Shown: positions 1 to 10,382, numbered from the stretch's first letter. The stretch: DNA of 64,000 nucleotides from Coprobacter fastidiosus (GCF_030296935.1 NZ_AP028032.1:868001-932000), one strand, 5' to 3'. The notes: generated by a model from the letters alone, not told the origin. Program-made: numbers and translations.

Positions 1-2080
1 CAAGATAGAAAAACATGTACATAATTATCCGCATTGCTGGCGTACCGACAAACCGGTATTATATTATCCGTTGGACAGTTGGTTTATCAAATCAACGGCT
101 TGTAAAGATCAGATGATAGAACTGAACAAGACCATCAACTGGAAACCGGAATCTACCGGAACAGGACGTTTCGGAAAATGGCTGGAGAACTTGAATGACT
201 GGAACTTGAGTCGTTCGCGCTACTGGGGTACACCTCTCCCTATTTGGCGTTCAGAAGAAGGAGAAGAAAAATGTATCGGATCGGTAGAAGAATTATATAA
301 CGAAATAGAAAAATCCATCGCTGCAGGATTCATGAAATTGAATCCGTACAAAGAAAAGGGGTTTGTACCGGGCGAATATAAAAAAGAAAATTACGACAAA
401 ATCGATTTACACAGGCCATACGTCGATGATATCGTGTTAGTATCGGAAAGCGGGAAGCCGATGAAACGAGAAAGCGACTTAATCGATGTGTGGTTCGACT
501 CGGGTGCAATGCCTTATGCTCAAATACATTATCCATTTGAAAATAAAGAGTTGCTCGACAGTCACGAAATATACCCGGCAGACTTCATTGCCGAAGGGGT
601 AGATCAAACCCGCGGATGGTTCTTTACCCTCCATGCCATTGCCACAATGGTTTTCGGCAGCGTCGCCTATAAAGCCGTTATCTCAAACGGTCTTGTGCTT
701 GACAAAAACGGGAATAAAATGTCCAAACGGTTAGGCAATGCCGTTGATCCGTTCTCTACGATTGAGAAATACGGTTCAGACCCACTGCGTTGGTACATGA
801 TCACCAACTCATCTCCATGGGATAATCTGAAATTCGATACAGACGGTATAGAAGAAGTTCGCCGAAAATTTTTCGGGACACTTTACAATACCTATTCGTT
901 TTTTGCTTTATATGCGAATGTGGACGGATTTACATTCTCCGAGCCGGAAATCCCCGTAGCAGAACGTCCTGAAATAGATCGCTGGATCATTTCTTTGTTG
1001 AATACTCTTGTAAAAGAGGTTGACGAACATTATAATAATTTCGAACCGACCCGTGCAGGGCGTGCTATTTCCGACTTTGTTAACGATAATCTAAGCAACT
1101 GGTATGTGCGTCTTAACCGGAAACGGTTCTGGGGAGGAACGATGGATGCAGATAAACTGTCTGCTTATCAGACTTTATACACATGTCTAGAAACTGTCGC
1201 TGCACTTATGTCTCCCATAGCACCGTTCTTTGCAGACCGGTTGTTCAGAGACCTGACATCCGCAACCGGACGTTCTGACAAATCGGTACATTTATGCGAT
1301 TTTCCGACTTTACATCCGGAATATATAGACAAGACCTTAGAAGAACGTATGCAAATAGCTCAGGATATTACATCTATGGTACTTGCCTTGCGAAGAAAAG
1401 TAAATATTAAAGTACGTCAACCTCTAACAGCATTAATGGTTCCTGTTTTAGACGAAAAACAGAAAGAGGAAATCGAAGCGGTTAAAGATTTGATATTAAA
1501 TGAAGTAAATGTAAAGGAACTGAATTTCGTAGACAATACGGCCGGAATACTCGTAAAACGGATCAAACCCGATTTTAAGAAGCTCGGACCGCGCTATGGA
1601 AAAATCATGAAGCAATTAGCCGCAGCTATCGCATCAATGGAACAAGAAGAAATAGCACGTTTCGAAACTGAAGGACAATTTACGTTCGATATCGAATCTC
1701 AACAGGCTACGATAGAATTGAATGACGTGGATATTATTTCTGAGGATATTCCCGGATGGTTAGTTGCCAATGAAGGACGATTGACTGTGGCTCTTGATAT
1801 TACAGTCACAGAGGAACTTCGCCTTGAAGGAATAGCCCGAGAATTGGTCAATCGGATACAGAATATCAGAAAAGCGAGCGGTTTCGATATTACGGATAAA
1901 ATAACCGTAAAACTGACCAGTCATTCTGAAACAGATTTTGCAATAAACAAATATGAAGATTACATAGCAAAACAAGTGCTTGCAGACTCGATAGAAATAG
2001 TCGATACCGTATCCGATGAGAATTGTACAGAGCTGGATTTCGATTCATTTAAATTACAAGTATCCGTAACAAAAGCATAA
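1..2080 (+). CDS. ileS: Isoleucine--tRNA ligase, C-terminal part (partial)
   Basis: Class I aminoacyl-tRNA synthetase that charges tRNA-Ile with isoleucine in the cytoplasm. The reading frame is open from base 2, so the gene begins upstream of the window. The visible part starts at the conserved YPHCWRT segment, then carries the GVDQTRGWFFTLH segment and the KMSKR adenylate-binding loop (bases 716-730). An anticodon-binding domain and an alpha-helical C-terminal extension follow. The length matches the C-terminal two thirds of a Bacteroidota IleRS. A hairpin terminator follows the stop codon. Identification is very secure; only the N-terminal HIGH-containing part is missing. Confidence 0.97.
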   Translation, partial: KIEKHVHNYPHCWRTDKPVLYYPLDSWFIKSTACKDQMIELNKTINWKPESTGTGRFGKWLENLNDWNLSRSRYWGTPLPIWRSEEGEEKCIGSVEELYNEIEKSIAAGFMKLNPYKEKGFVPGEYKKENYDKIDLHRPYVDDIVLVSESGKPMKRESDLIDVWFDSGAMPYAQIHYPFENKELLDSHEIYPADFIAEGVDQTRGWFFTLHAIATMVFGSVAYKAVISNGLVLDKNGNKMSKRLGNAVDPFSTIEKYGSDPLRWYMITNSSPWDNLKFDTDGIEEVRRKFFGTLYNTYSFFALYANVDGFTFSEPEIPVAERPEIDRWIISLLNTLVKEVDEHYNNFEPTRAGRAISDFVNDNLSNWYVRLNRKRFWGGTMDADKLSAYQTLYTCLETVAALMSPIAPFFADRLFRDLTSATGRSDKSVHLCDFPTLHPEYIDKTLEERMQIAQDITSMVLALRRKVNIKVRQPLTALMVPVLDEKQKEEIEAVKDLILNEVNVKELNFVDNTAGILVKRIKPDFKKLGPRYGKIMKQLAAAIASMEQEEIARFETEGQFTFDIESQQATIELNDVDIISEDIPGWLVANEGRLTVALDITVTEELRLEGIARELVNRIQNIRKASGFDITDKITVKLTSHSETDFAINKYEDYIAKQVLADSIEIVDTVSDENCTELDFDSFKLQVSVTKA

Positions 2081-2090
2081 ATTCGGTATT

Positions 2091-2122
2091 ATTACCCTGG
2101 TAATTTTGTATATTGGGGTAAT
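2091..2122 (+). terminator. Terminator hairpin after ileS
   Basis: An 8-pair stem (2091-2098 with 2115-2122, including one G-U pair) is followed by a T-rich stretch, 11 bases after the ileS stop. The structure is seen in the sequence; its activity is inferred. Confidence 0.6.
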
Positions 2123-2218
2123 TTCTTTATTTTCGCATCATATTGTAAACTATATAACATCTACTATGTTATGTAGTAAATAAGAAAAAAAGGTTATTCA
2201 CTTAAAAACCGTAAACCT

Positions 2219-2596
2219 ATGAGTACAAAAACACGATATTCGGATGCAGAATTGGAAGAATTCCGCGCGATCATACAAGAAAAGCTCGACAAGGCTTACC
2301 GGGATTATGATCTGCTGAAGTCGGCAGTTATGAACGCTGACGGTAATGATACAAGTGATACTTCTCCTACGTTCAAAGTACTGGAAGAAGGTGCGACGAC
2401 ACTATCGAAAGAAGAAGCTGGTCAGTTAGCTCAACGACAGATGAAGTTCATACAACATCTGCAGGCTGCCATGGTAAGAATCGAGAACAAGACATACGGG
2501 ATCTGTCGGGAAACCGGAGAATTGATTCCTAAAGAAAGATTACGGGCCGTACCTCATGCTACACTTAGTATCAATGCCAAAAAAGACCAGAAATAA
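2219..2596 (+). CDS. DksA/TraR-family protein with degenerate zinc finger
   Basis: A 125-residue protein of the TraR/DksA type. It has a helical N-terminal coiled-coil region (about residues 5-90) and a C-terminal segment TYGICRETGELIPKERLR that matches the DksA zinc-finger signature. Only one cysteine (Cys96) remains of the usual four, so zinc binding as in E. coli DksA is unlikely. The family acts on RNA polymerase through the secondary channel and is tied to the stringent response; that role is inferred here. It sits between ileS and lspA, an order I recall from other Bacteroidales. An ATG at 2219 is the only sensible start. Confidence 0.88.
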   Translation: MSTKTRYSDAELEEFRAIIQEKLDKAYRDYDLLKSAVMNADGNDTSDTSPTFKVLEEGATTLSKEEAGQLAQRQMKFIQHLQAAMVRIENKTYGICRETGELIPKERLRAVPHATLSINAKKDQK

Positions 2597-2627
2597 AATC
2601 GGATCACTTTGAATCTGATATAAAATA

Positions 2628-2680
2628 ACAATTCGACACTTGACGTATATACAAAACATACGGAACAGGCGTCGAATTGT
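2628..2680 (+). terminator. Long-loop hairpin after the dksA-like gene
   Basis: A perfect 10-base inverted repeat (2628-2637 with 2671-2680) with a 33-base loop lies 31 bases after the stop and is followed by TCTTTAT. It could be a weak terminator or an mRNA-stabilising structure between this gene and lspA. Confidence 0.4.
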
Positions 2681-2734
2681 CTTTATCGGACATCCGTAAT
2701 ACGGATAAATAACATCACACAGTTTAAAAAGAGG

Positions 2735-3346
2735 ATGAAACTGACAAACGGAAAAATAGCTATACTGGTAATATTTTTAGTATTATTTATCGACCAGTTT
2801 ACTAAAATATGGGTTAAAACTCACATGTATCTGGGTCAAGATATCGAAATCACAAAATGGTTTTATATTCTATTTATAGAAAACAACGGAATGGCTTTCG
2901 GTATAGAAATCATCAGCAAACTGTTTCTTAGTTTGTTTCGTATTGCAGCCGTTATTTTTATCGGATACTACTTGTATAAAATAGTACACCGTCCCTTTAA
3001 AAGAGGATATGTCGTTTGCATCGCTCTTATCCTTGCCGGTGCATTCGGTAATATAATAGATAGTGTTTTTTATGGTGTTATATTTGACAACCCGACACCT
3101 CCGTTTGTGGCAACCTTATTCCCCGAAGGCGGCGGTTACCAGTCGTTATTTCACGGGAAAGTCGTAGATATGCTCTATTTTCCTCTATTCCGGTTCTATT
3201 GGCCTGATTGGATTCCTTTTATCGGAGGAGATTCTTTCGAATTTTTTCGACCGGTTTTTAATATAGCCGATTCGGCTATTACTATAGGGGTAATCGTATT
3301 GCTGCTTTTTTATCGAAAATACTTAGCATCTGTGTCGAAGAACTAA
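2735..3346 (+). CDS. lspA: Lipoprotein signal peptidase II
   Basis: Inner-membrane aspartic protease that cleaves the signal peptide of prolipoproteins after diacylglyceryl modification of the lipobox cysteine. About four membrane segments are visible. The family motifs include DQFTKIWV near residue 20, ENNGMAFG near 50, GNIIDS with catalytic Asp109, and FNIADSAI with catalytic Asp179. At 203 residues it is longer than the E. coli protein (164) because of an insertion around residues 115-165, as I recall for Bacteroidota LspA. The following DUF4296 lipoprotein gene begins 10 bases after the stop, so the two are probably co-transcribed. Confidence 0.95.
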   Translation: MKLTNGKIAILVIFLVLFIDQFTKIWVKTHMYLGQDIEITKWFYILFIENNGMAFGIEIISKLFLSLFRIAAVIFIGYYLYKIVHRPFKRGYVVCIALILAGAFGNIIDSVFYGVIFDNPTPPFVATLFPEGGGYQSLFHGKVVDMLYFPLFRFYWPDWIPFIGGDSFEFFRPVFNIADSAITIGVIVLLLFYRKYLASVSKN

Positions 3347-3356
3347 ATAGTCTTTT

Positions 3357-4166
3357 ATGAGATCATTGTTTTATATAGCTTTATGCAGTGTAATTCTTTG
3401 CTTATTCCCGGCTTGTGACCGAACTCCCGATCACATTATCAAGCCTAAGGCAATGGAAGATCTCTTAGTCGATATTCATAAATCAGAAGCGATTATAGAA
3501 AAAAATTATCAGAAATACGGTTCCATAGAACAAAAAGAAGAACTGCGCAACGCTGTTCTAAAAAAGCATGGAGTAAATAAAGCTTTATTCGACTCTTCTC
3601 TAATGTGGTATGGGCATCATTTACCCAAATATATCAAAATATACGATAATGTCATAGCTCGTCTCAAAGAAGAAGATGAAGCCGTAAAAGTATTGATTGC
3701 CGAAAACAACTCCCAACCACTCTCCCGTCCCGGAGATTCTGTGAATATATGGCCGAAGGAACAGTTCTATGTTTTCGAACCTCATATCGGACGAAGTATA
3801 TTGACTTTCGATATTCCTGCAGACGATAATTACCAAGAAAAAGATATTTTTATTTTAAAATTGAAATTCAGCATGTTACCTCAGATACATAAGCAATATC
3901 CTCATGTAACATTAGCTGTAAAGCATAAAAATGACTCGATTCGCTTCATCAGTTCTAATATCCGCAATAACGGGTGGGCAACATTCCGAGTCGAATCCGA
4001 TTCGTCTGCTATCAATAAAATATACGGAAACATTATTGTTCCATCACGTCCCGATTGGATAAAAACTTTCGCCGACAGCATTTCTCTCACCCGTATCCGT
4101 TATAGAAAGTCGGAAATAACACGACCGGAAATAACGGCAGAGAATGATTCTACCGCAACAAAATAA
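3357..4166 (+). CDS. DUF4296-domain lipoprotein
   Basis: A 269-residue exported protein. It starts with a hydrophobic signal peptide ending in a lipobox-like FPAC (Cys near residue 21), so it is probably a lipoprotein and a substrate of the LspA encoded just upstream. The segment around residues 30-115, beginning KAMEDLLVDIHKSEAI, fits the DUF4296 family that commonly follows lspA in Bacteroidales. The C-terminal half has no motif I recognise. Its function is unknown. It lies 10 bases after lspA and 5 bases before the next small gene, which indicates an operon. Confidence 0.85.
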   Translation: MRSLFYIALCSVILCLFPACDRTPDHIIKPKAMEDLLVDIHKSEAIIEKNYQKYGSIEQKEELRNAVLKKHGVNKALFDSSLMWYGHHLPKYIKIYDNVIARLKEEDEAVKVLIAENNSQPLSRPGDSVNIWPKEQFYVFEPHIGRSILTFDIPADDNYQEKDIFILKLKFSMLPQIHKQYPHVTLAVKHKNDSIRFISSNIRNNGWATFRVESDSSAINKIYGNIIVPSRPDWIKTFADSISLTRIRYRKSEITRPEITAENDSTATK

Positions 4167-4171
4167 AAACC

Positions 4172-4558
4172 ATGAAACGGGGATTTTTTGCACACTGCAT
4201 TTGTTATAGAGAGCAAATATATCATAAACATATTCTTTTTCTAAATGAAAAAGATGAAATAATCGAAATAACTCCTTTTTCCAATGAAACGTCAAATACT
4301 ACCTTTATCGATGGTATTTTGATTGTCGCATCTCCCTCATTCCATATTCATTTAACAGACTTCATCGCTACGATAAAAAAACAGATAGAAAATCCTAAAA
4401 CCCGATTATCCCTCGCCATTTTAAAAAATCCCGTGTATAAAAATAATATGCCTAATATGGGTGGGCGTTGTTTATTATGTAATATCCCGGAAATATGTTG
4501 GGAAAACGAGAGACCAGAATCCTTTTCTATCGAAATTAACGAAATTTTCCGACCCTAA
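4172..4558 (+). CDS. Conserved hypothetical protein
   Basis: A 128-residue protein of unknown function, 5 bases after the DUF4296 gene and so very likely co-transcribed with it. It has no signal peptide or membrane segment. Three cysteines stand out: Cys9 and Cys11 near the N-terminus, and a GGRCLLCNIPEICW segment near residues 96-109 holding two spaced cysteines plus a third. This might bind a metal, but that is speculative. No family is recognised. It is supported by its position in the operon and by the absence of a competing frame. Confidence 0.7.
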   Translation: MKRGFFAHCICYREQIYHKHILFLNEKDEIIEITPFSNETSNTTFIDGILIVASPSFHIHLTDFIATIKKQIENPKTRLSLAILKNPVYKNNMPNMGGRCLLCNIPEICWENERPESFSIEINEIFRP

Positions 4559-4628
4559 TTAATTTAAATAGCCATCAGAAATCAAAACTTCAAACAAAAC
4601 CTTATATCCATAAAATCTTAGAATCGGT

Positions 4629-5741
4629 CTAAAAATCCGCTATACAAGAAGATATTTCAATAACATCGGACTCTGTGATTACCGGAGAAACCGGAAGACT
4701 TAACACTTCACGGCTAAGCAATACGGAGACAGGGAGGTCTAAATCATTATATTGATGATAACAAAACTGTTTATGAGGAGGGATAGGATAATGAATCATT
4801 GTCGGAATACCTTGTTTTTCAAGATAAGAGCGAAGTTCTTCCCGCCGTACGGTCCGAATCACATATTGATGCCACACATGTCCCTCAGGAGATTCTATAC
4901 TGGGCTTTATAATGTCCTGATGGTTCAAATACTTATCATACCAAATAGCAACTTGGCGACGAGCTCGGTTTTCCTTATCGAGATACTTTAACTTTACAGA
5001 TAAAAATGCAGCCTGTAATTCATCCATGCGGCTATTTAACCCTTGGTAAACATTTATATATTTTTCAATAGAACCATAATTGGCTAATGCACGAATCACA
5101 TCGGCCAATTCCGTATCATTCGTAGTTATAGCTCCGGCATCACCCAACGCTCCTAAATTTTTTGCGGGATAAAAACTAATCGCCGCAGCATCACCCAACG
5201 CTCCTGTTTTGTATGTTCCGTTAAACCCTTCTACCCGACTGACCGCTCCTATCGCTTGAGCATTATCTTCTATAACTCTCAGTCTGTATTTTTCCGCCAA
5301 ATGTTTTAACTCTTCATTCCAACAACAGCGGCCATAAAGATGTACTACCACAATCGCCCGAGTACGTTCGGTTATTTTCATCTCTACTTTTTCTATATCG
5401 AGATTGAATGTCTGTATATCAGGATCTACAAACACCGGTTTCAACCCATTATCGGTTATTGCCAATATCGTAGCGATAAAAGTATTGGCCGGTACTATAA
5501 TTTCGTCTCCCGGTTGCATCAAACCCCTCACGATATAAGCCTTAAATATCAATCTCAATGCGTCCAAGCCATTTCCTACAGACACGGTATAACGACACCC
5601 CAGATAATCACTTAATTGATTTTCGAATGCGGCAACTCTTTTTCCTTGCAGATACCAACCGGAATCTATCACTTCTGACGCAACTTTTTTCAGTTCATCA
5701 GCATAACGTGCATTTATTTGCTGTAAATCTTGAAATTTCAT
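4629..5741 (-). CDS. DegT/DnrJ/EryC1/StrS-family sugar aminotransferase
   Basis: A PLP-dependent transaminase of nucleotide-sugar metabolism, which places an amino group on a dTDP- or UDP-linked keto sugar for surface polysaccharide. Family motifs are visible: VSVGNGLDAL near residue 55, EDNAQAIGA with Asp159 (PLP ring nitrogen), and SFYPAKNLGALGDAGA with the Schiff-base Lys194. At 370 residues it is full length. The best subfamily match is FdtB-like (dTDP-3-amino-3,6-dideoxyhexose transaminase), but the exact substrate cannot be read from the sequence. It stands alone; no other nucleotide-sugar gene is adjacent. The ATG at 5741 lies about 14 bases after the predicted transcription start. Confidence 0.88.
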   Translation of the reverse strand: MKFQDLQQINARYADELKKVASEVIDSGWYLQGKRVAAFENQLSDYLGCRYTVSVGNGLDALRLIFKAYIVRGLMQPGDEIIVPANTFIATILAITDNGLKPVFVDPDIQTFNLDIEKVEMKITERTRAIVVVHLYGRCCWNEELKHLAEKYRLRVIEDNAQAIGAVSRVEGFNGTYKTGALGDAAAISFYPAKNLGALGDAGAITTNDTELADVIRALANYGSIEKYINVYQGLNSRMDELQAAFLSVKLKYLDKENRARRQVAIWYDKYLNHQDIIKPSIESPEGHVWHQYVIRTVRREELRSYLEKQGIPTMIHYPIPPHKQFCYHQYNDLDLPVSVLLSREVLSLPVSPVITESDVIEISSCIADF

Positions 5742-5761
5742 CGATATAGAATCTTTCTGAA

Positions 5762-5769
5762 CAAAGATA
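5762..5769 (-). promoter_or_regulatory. -7 promoter element of the aminotransferase gene
   Basis: Minus-strand TATCTTTG matches the Bacteroidota -7 consensus TAnnTTTG, 20 bases upstream of the ATG at 5741. Confidence 0.65.
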
Positions 5770-5836
5770 CAAATTCTTAAAATATATCCTTACATTCCAT
5801 CATTTCTTAAACATTTGCAGGTAGACTAAAAAACAA

Positions 5837-5868
5837 AAAATCCGGAATCGTTAAAATCCCGGACTTTT
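5837..5868 (-). terminator. Terminator of the glycogen operon
   Basis: On the minus strand a 9-pair stem with one bulge (5859-5868 with 5837-5845) is followed by a T-rich run, 19 bases after the glgP stop codon. Confidence 0.65.
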
Positions 5869-5887
5869 ATGATAACATTTATTACAA

Positions 5888-8443
5888 TCAGAACCAACGC
5901 ACGTAAGCAAAATCTTGGCGATGAGGAAGATCAGGATTTTTAGGATACATGCGGAACGAATATTTGTATGTTCCCGCTGCCCGTAACTGGTAATCGATGT
6001 GGAAGACAGTAGAATCATCTGTCGTTTTTACTACATTAAGTTCATACACCTGATAAGGTTTCATTTGACCGTCCTCAACAGGAGTAACGACTAATTCAAC
6101 ACCAATGCAATTTCCAAGTCCTTTAGGATCAATAGCTACCTCAATCGGATATTCTTCGCCTACATGCGGACTGTAAAGTATCGCTTCGGGCAAGTTAACC
6201 GACTTAATTTCGATCGAATCCCATTTAGCTACGACTTCTTGCTTCCAAGCGGCTATTTCTTTGGCTTTTTTATAGTTGTCAGCAACCAAAAGTTTAGAAC
6301 GTTTGGCCTCTTTGCTATAAAAACGATCAATATAATCTTTAAGCATACGGTTCATCGTAAACTCTGGGGCAATCTGTGCAATGGAATTCTTAATATACTG
6401 AATCCATTCAGGTGAATACCCTTTGCTATTCTTAGCAAAATAAAGAGGTACGATTTGATTTTCAAGCATAGAATAAATCGTTGCAGCATCCAATTGATCT
6501 TGATGACCTTGATCTTGGAATGTCCGTTTATCTGTTAATGCCCAGCCTGCACCTTCTTTATAACCTTCATACCACCAGCCGTCAAGCACGGAGAAATTGA
6601 GAACTCCATTCATTTCGGCTTTTTCTCCAGATGTTCCGGATGCCTCTAAAGGGCGTGTCGGAGTATTTAGCCAAATATCTACACCGGATATCAGACGTTT
6701 GGCTACTTTCATGTCATAATTTTCCAAGAAAATAATCTTTCCTAAAAATTCAGGACGACGTGAAATTTCGACAATTCGTTTTATAAGATCTTGTCCAGCA
6801 CCATCCGCAGGATGTGCTTTTCCAGAGAAAAGGAATTGTACCGGATATTGAGGATTATTCACGATCTTGGATAATCTTTCAAGATCGGTGAAAAGCAAGT
6901 GTGCCCGTTTGTAAGTTGCAAAACGACGAGCAAACCCGATAAGTAGTGCATTTGGGTCGATACGCTCAAGAACAGAAACAATTCGAGAGGGATCTCCCTG
7001 ATTTTTCAACCAGTTTTCACGGAAATCGTCTTTCACAAAATTCACCAATTTATTTTTCATTGTCTGGCGAAGCTTCCAAATCTCCTCATCGGGTACGTCG
7101 TATATTTTTTCCCACATCTTACGGTCATCTTGATGCGTTAAAAAATCCCGTCCCAATTTCTCGACATAGAACTCTTTCCATTCGGTCGCCGCCCAAGTAG
7201 GAAAATGCACACCATTAGTCACATATCCCACATGAAGTTCTTCGGCTGCATATCCTTTCCAAATAGGCTGGAACATGTGTTGTGAAACTTTTCCGTGTAA
7301 CCAGCTCACACCGTTTACTTCCTGACAGGTATTACATGCAAACACACTCATCGAGAATTTTTCGTTCGTCCCTGGATTTTCTCTTCCCAAATCCATCAAG
7401 TCTTGCCATGAAATTCCCAGTTTTGCAGGGAACTCACCCATATATTTTCCGAATAATCCTTCATCAAAACTATCATGACCGGCCGGAACAGGTGTATGCA
7501 CCGTATAAAGCGACGAAGCACGAACGACCTCAAGAGCTTCTTCGAATGAAAGTTTTTCATTCTGAACATACTCTACCAACCTCTGCACATTAATAAGCGC
7601 AGCATGTCCTTCATTACAATGATAAATATCCTTCTTGATACCTAAACGCTTCAACATAAGAATACCACCTATACCAAGCATATATTCTTGTTTCATACGA
7701 TGTTCCCAATCTCCCCCATACAACTGATATGTAATAGGTCTGTCAAACTCGCTATTCAAATCGAGATCGGTATCCATGAGGTATAAAGGAACCCGCCCGA
7801 CGCTTACTTTCCAGATATTGGCGTAAATAATGCGTCCCGGATAAGGCACTTCTAAAACTATCGGATGTCCGTTTTCGTCAGTAACTTGCTCTACCGGAAG
7901 CTGGTTGAAATTTTGAGGTTCATAATTAGCCAACTGCTGTCCATCCATAGAAAGTGTCTGGGTAAAATATCCATACCGATATAAAAAACCCACTGCGACC
8001 ATATCGACGTTACAGTCACTGGCCTCTTTTAAATAATCTCCGGCAAGAATTCCCAATCCTCCCGAATATATTTTCAGGATGTTAGCCAAACCGTATTCCA
8101 TGCTGAAATAAGCTACAGAAGGAAGATCGGTTCTCTTTTCTACATCCATATATTTTTTAAATTCATCGTATAAGTCATTAATACGACGCATTATCGCCTT
8201 ATCTGCCGCAATTTCTTCCAAGCGTTCATAATTAATCTGCTGAAGCATCAATACAGGATTCCCGTTTGTCGATTTCCACAATACCGGATCAATAGACCGG
8301 AACATTTCGATCGCCTCACTATGCCACACCCAACTAATGTTACGAGCCATCTCCTGCAAGATATCCAATTGTGCAGGAACTCTTGATTTTACCGTAATGT
8401 CACGCCAACACGGTGCGTTTGTATTACTTACTTGTACTTTCAT
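5888..8443 (-). CDS. glgP: Glycogen/alpha-glucan phosphorylase (GT35)
   Basis: Releases glucose-1-phosphate from alpha-1,4-glucan in the cytoplasm using PLP as cofactor. At 851 residues it has the short alpha-glucan phosphorylase architecture. The N-terminal domain (residues 1-110) begins with a segment on mean-free [11 protein letters not shown] type (DUF3417-like), followed by the GT35 domain with the YFSMEYGL and [13 protein letters not shown] segments. The PLP pocket motif [14 protein letters not shown] contains the PLP lysine. The C-terminal ~100 residues form a beta-rich extension. The gene lies 78 bases downstream of the glycogen synthase gene on the same strand with no promoter visible between them, so the two probably form an operon that makes and degrades storage glucan. 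Confidence 0.93.
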   Translation of the reverse strand: MKVQVSNTNAPCWRDITVKSRVPAQLDILQEMARNISWVWHSEAIEMFRSIDPVLWKSTNGNPVLMLQQINYERLEEIAADKAIMRRINDLYDEFKKYMDVEKRTDLPSVAYFSMEYGLANILKIYSGGLGILAGDYLKEASDCNVDMVAVGFLYRYGYFTQTLSMDGQQLANYEPQNFNQLPVEQVTDENGHPIVLEVPYPGRIIYANIWKVSVGRVPLYLMDTDLDLNSEFDRPITYQLYGGDWEHRMKQEYMLGIGGILMLKRLGIKKDIYHCNEGHAALINVQRLVEYVQNEKLSFEEALEVVRASSLYTVHTPVPAGHDSFDEGLFGKYMGEFPAKLGISWQDLMDLGRENPGTNEKFSMSVFACNTCQEVNGVSWLHGKVSQHMFQPIWKGYAAEELHVGYVTNGVHFPTWAATEWKEFYVEKLGRDFLTHQDDRKMWEKIYDVPDEEIWKLRQTMKNKLVNFVKDDFRENWLKNQGDPSRIVSVLERIDPNALLIGFARRFATYKRAHLLFTDLERLSKIVNNPQYPVQFLFSGKAHPADGAGQDLIKRIVEISRRPEFLGKIIFLENYDMKVAKRLISGVDIWLNTPTRPLEASGTSGEKAEMNGVLNFSVLDGWWYEGYKEGAGWALTDKRTFQDQGHQDQLDAATIYSMLENQIVPLYFAKNSKGYSPEWIQYIKNSIAQIAPEFTMNRMLKDYIDRFYSKEAKRSKLLVADNYKKAKEIAAWKQEVVAKWDSIEIKSVNLPEAILYSPHVGEEYPIEVAIDPKGLGNCIGVELVVTPVEDGQMKPYQVYELNVVKTTDDSTVFHIDYQLRAAGTYKYSFRMYPKNPDLPHRQDFAYVRWF

Positions 8444-8521
8444 ATAACTTGGTTGTTAGTTAATAGTCTTTATATTTTATCTGTCTCTGCTTAATTAAAA
8501 CAGCCTCTTTATTATAATGTT

Positions 8522-10177
8522 CTAATTGTCAGTTTTATTTACACTTTTCAAAGCCCAATTATAAGCTTGTTCATAATAAGAAATAAAATATTTCCACAAT
8601 GCCTGCTTCGATGTTTTCATTGCAAGCTTGCGTATATTTTCGATTTCCGTTACTGTTTTACCGGACAAATCTCTTATTGTCTCCACTAATTGACTTGCCA
8701 CTTCATCATAATTAGAATCTGTCCGATGTAATACGGCAACACCCTTTTCGTTCACAGGACAAGCTCCCGAAGGACAACTCCAAAGTCCGAATCCTGATAA
8801 ATCGGTCGTAACAGTAGGAACTCCGAAAGCGATACTCTCCAACGGAGTATATCCCCACGGTTCATAATATGAAGGAAACGCTGTTGCATCCAGACCGATC
8901 AGCACATCGTAATACGAAAGATTCAATATACCGTCATCACCTTTTAAATATGAGGGAATAAAAATAATTTTGACTTTATCTTCCGGTCTGTTCGAGAACC
9001 CACCATTATGAATTTGCGACATAACACGGTCTTCGTTATAATTGTAAAGTGCATGTGTTATAAAAGGATCGGGCAATGCTGTTTTAAAATTTTCGACTGC
9101 ATTCATCCGCAAAGCCAAATCTTCTCGCGCATTTCCTGACCATGCCGGAACCATCACGAAAGCAATTATTTCCTTTTCTCCCGTATAGGTTTCTTTCAGC
9201 CGCCGTACTGCTTCTATGAAAAGGTCAATACCCTTATTTTTATATTCGTAACGTCCCGAAGTGGCTATTAAAAACGAACACTCATCCGGTTCATATCCAA
9301 CTAATGAACCGGCAAGCTTCAATAACCGCTCACGAGCAATATTGCGTTTTTCCTCATATAAAGCTCCCTTAGGTACAAAATTCTCTTCAAATCCATTAGG
9401 CGTTACAATATCCGGACAGCGCTCGAGCAACTGAGCACATTCTCGCGCCGTTATATCACTCACTGTTGTAAAACAATGTGCCTGATGTGCCGCATGTTTT
9501 TCTAACGAATGTTTCGATACCATATTCAACTCTCTTGCCATCTGATCACCATTATATCCCGGCAAATAATCATAAAGAGGCTTATTATTCCCGGCAATAG
9601 AACGCCCTATTGAAGTCGCATGAGTCGTAAAAACAGTAGCGACAGCCGGTAATTTATGCCTGATATACAGCAACCCCATACCGGTAATCCACTCATCAAA
9701 ATGAGCTATCACTTTTAAATTTTCTCCTCGAATATATTTATAGAAACTCTCTATCACGAGTGCCGAAGCATACGCAAAAATACACGACTCGTCATAATCA
9801 CCATAAGCCGGTAACGAATCTACACCGAACCAATTCCACATATCGGTAAACAATTCATTACGACAAGGGTACATATTATTGTAATCAATAAGGATAACAA
9901 TCGGTCTGCCCGGAATATCCCAACGTCCGGTTCTGACCTGCAATCCTTCTTTTGCAGCTATCTTTTTCCAATCTTTGAAAAGAGAAGGAACTTCAATAAA
10001 ATAAGGTGATTCTTTTTCTTTCCACAAATCAGGACCAATAAACACATTTCTATCCTTATTTATCTGTTGTAAAGTTTTTGCTTTAGTAGAAAGCACAGTA
10101 TAAATACCACCCACCAAATTACAAACTTCCCAACTCACTTCAAAAAGATAGTCCAAGTTCAGGGGGTTCTTTTCCAT
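8522..10177 (-). CDS. Glycogen synthase, eukaryote-type GT3
   Basis: Transfers glucose from a sugar nucleotide to the growing alpha-1,4-glucan. The N-terminus, LFEVSWEVCNLVGGIYTVLSTKA, is the signature of the GT3 (yeast/animal GYS-like) glycogen synthases that Bacteroidota use in place of bacterial GT5 GlgA. Other family segments are HFDEWITG near residue 170, TTHATSIGRS near 190, RYEYKNKGIDLFIEA near 320, and YYEPWGYTPLESIAFG near the C-terminus, which carries the catalytic glutamate region. A TTG codon 9 bases upstream could be read as a start, but the ATG at 10177 is preferred and lies about 38 bases after the predicted transcription start. It is the first gene of the two-gene glycogen operon. 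Confidence 0.92.
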   Translation of the reverse strand: MEKNPLNLDYLFEVSWEVCNLVGGIYTVLSTKAKTLQQINKDRNVFIGPDLWKEKESPYFIEVPSLFKDWKKIAAKEGLQVRTGRWDIPGRPIVILIDYNNMYPCRNELFTDMWNWFGVDSLPAYGDYDESCIFAYASALVIESFYKYIRGENLKVIAHFDEWITGMGLLYIRHKLPAVATVFTTHATSIGRSIAGNNKPLYDYLPGYNGDQMARELNMVSKHSLEKHAAHQAHCFTTVSDITARECAQLLERCPDIVTPNGFEENFVPKGALYEEKRNIARERLLKLAGSLVGYEPDECSFLIATSGRYEYKNKGIDLFIEAVRRLKETYTGEKEIIAFVMVPAWSGNAREDLALRMNAVENFKTALPDPFITHALYNYNEDRVMSQIHNGGFSNRPEDKVKIIFIPSYLKGDDGILNLSYYDVLIGLDATAFPSYYEPWGYTPLESIAFGVPTVTTDLSGFGLWSCPSGACPVNEKGVAVLHRTDSNYDEVASQLVETIRDLSGKTVTEIENIRKLAMKTSKQALWKYFISYYEQAYNWALKSVNKTDN

Positions 10178-10221
10178 ATTAATCAATATTCAACACGTTT
10201 TTAATGTGTAAAAATAAAGTG

Positions 10222-10229
10222 CAAATGTA
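10222..10229 (-). promoter_or_regulatory. -7 promoter element of the glycogen operon
   Basis: Minus-strand TACATTTG, a full match to TAnnTTTG, 45 bases upstream of the glycogen synthase ATG. Confidence 0.65.
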
Positions 10230-10374
10230 CAACAATTATCTCTTCTAACGAAAATAAGTCTCTCTTTTTTAGAATAAAAACATTTTCAAATTCAACGTAC
10301 AAAATATATTCACAGACAAACTCCTATAAAAAGAAAATGCTTTCTTTTTTTATACGACCTTATAAAAAAATAGC

Positions 10375-10382
10375 TATATTTG
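10375..10382 (+). promoter_or_regulatory. -7 promoter element
   Basis: TATATTTG, a full match to TAnnTTTG, 28 bases upstream of the ATG at 10410. It probably drives the small gene, the acyltransferase and perhaps the amidase. Confidence 0.65.
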
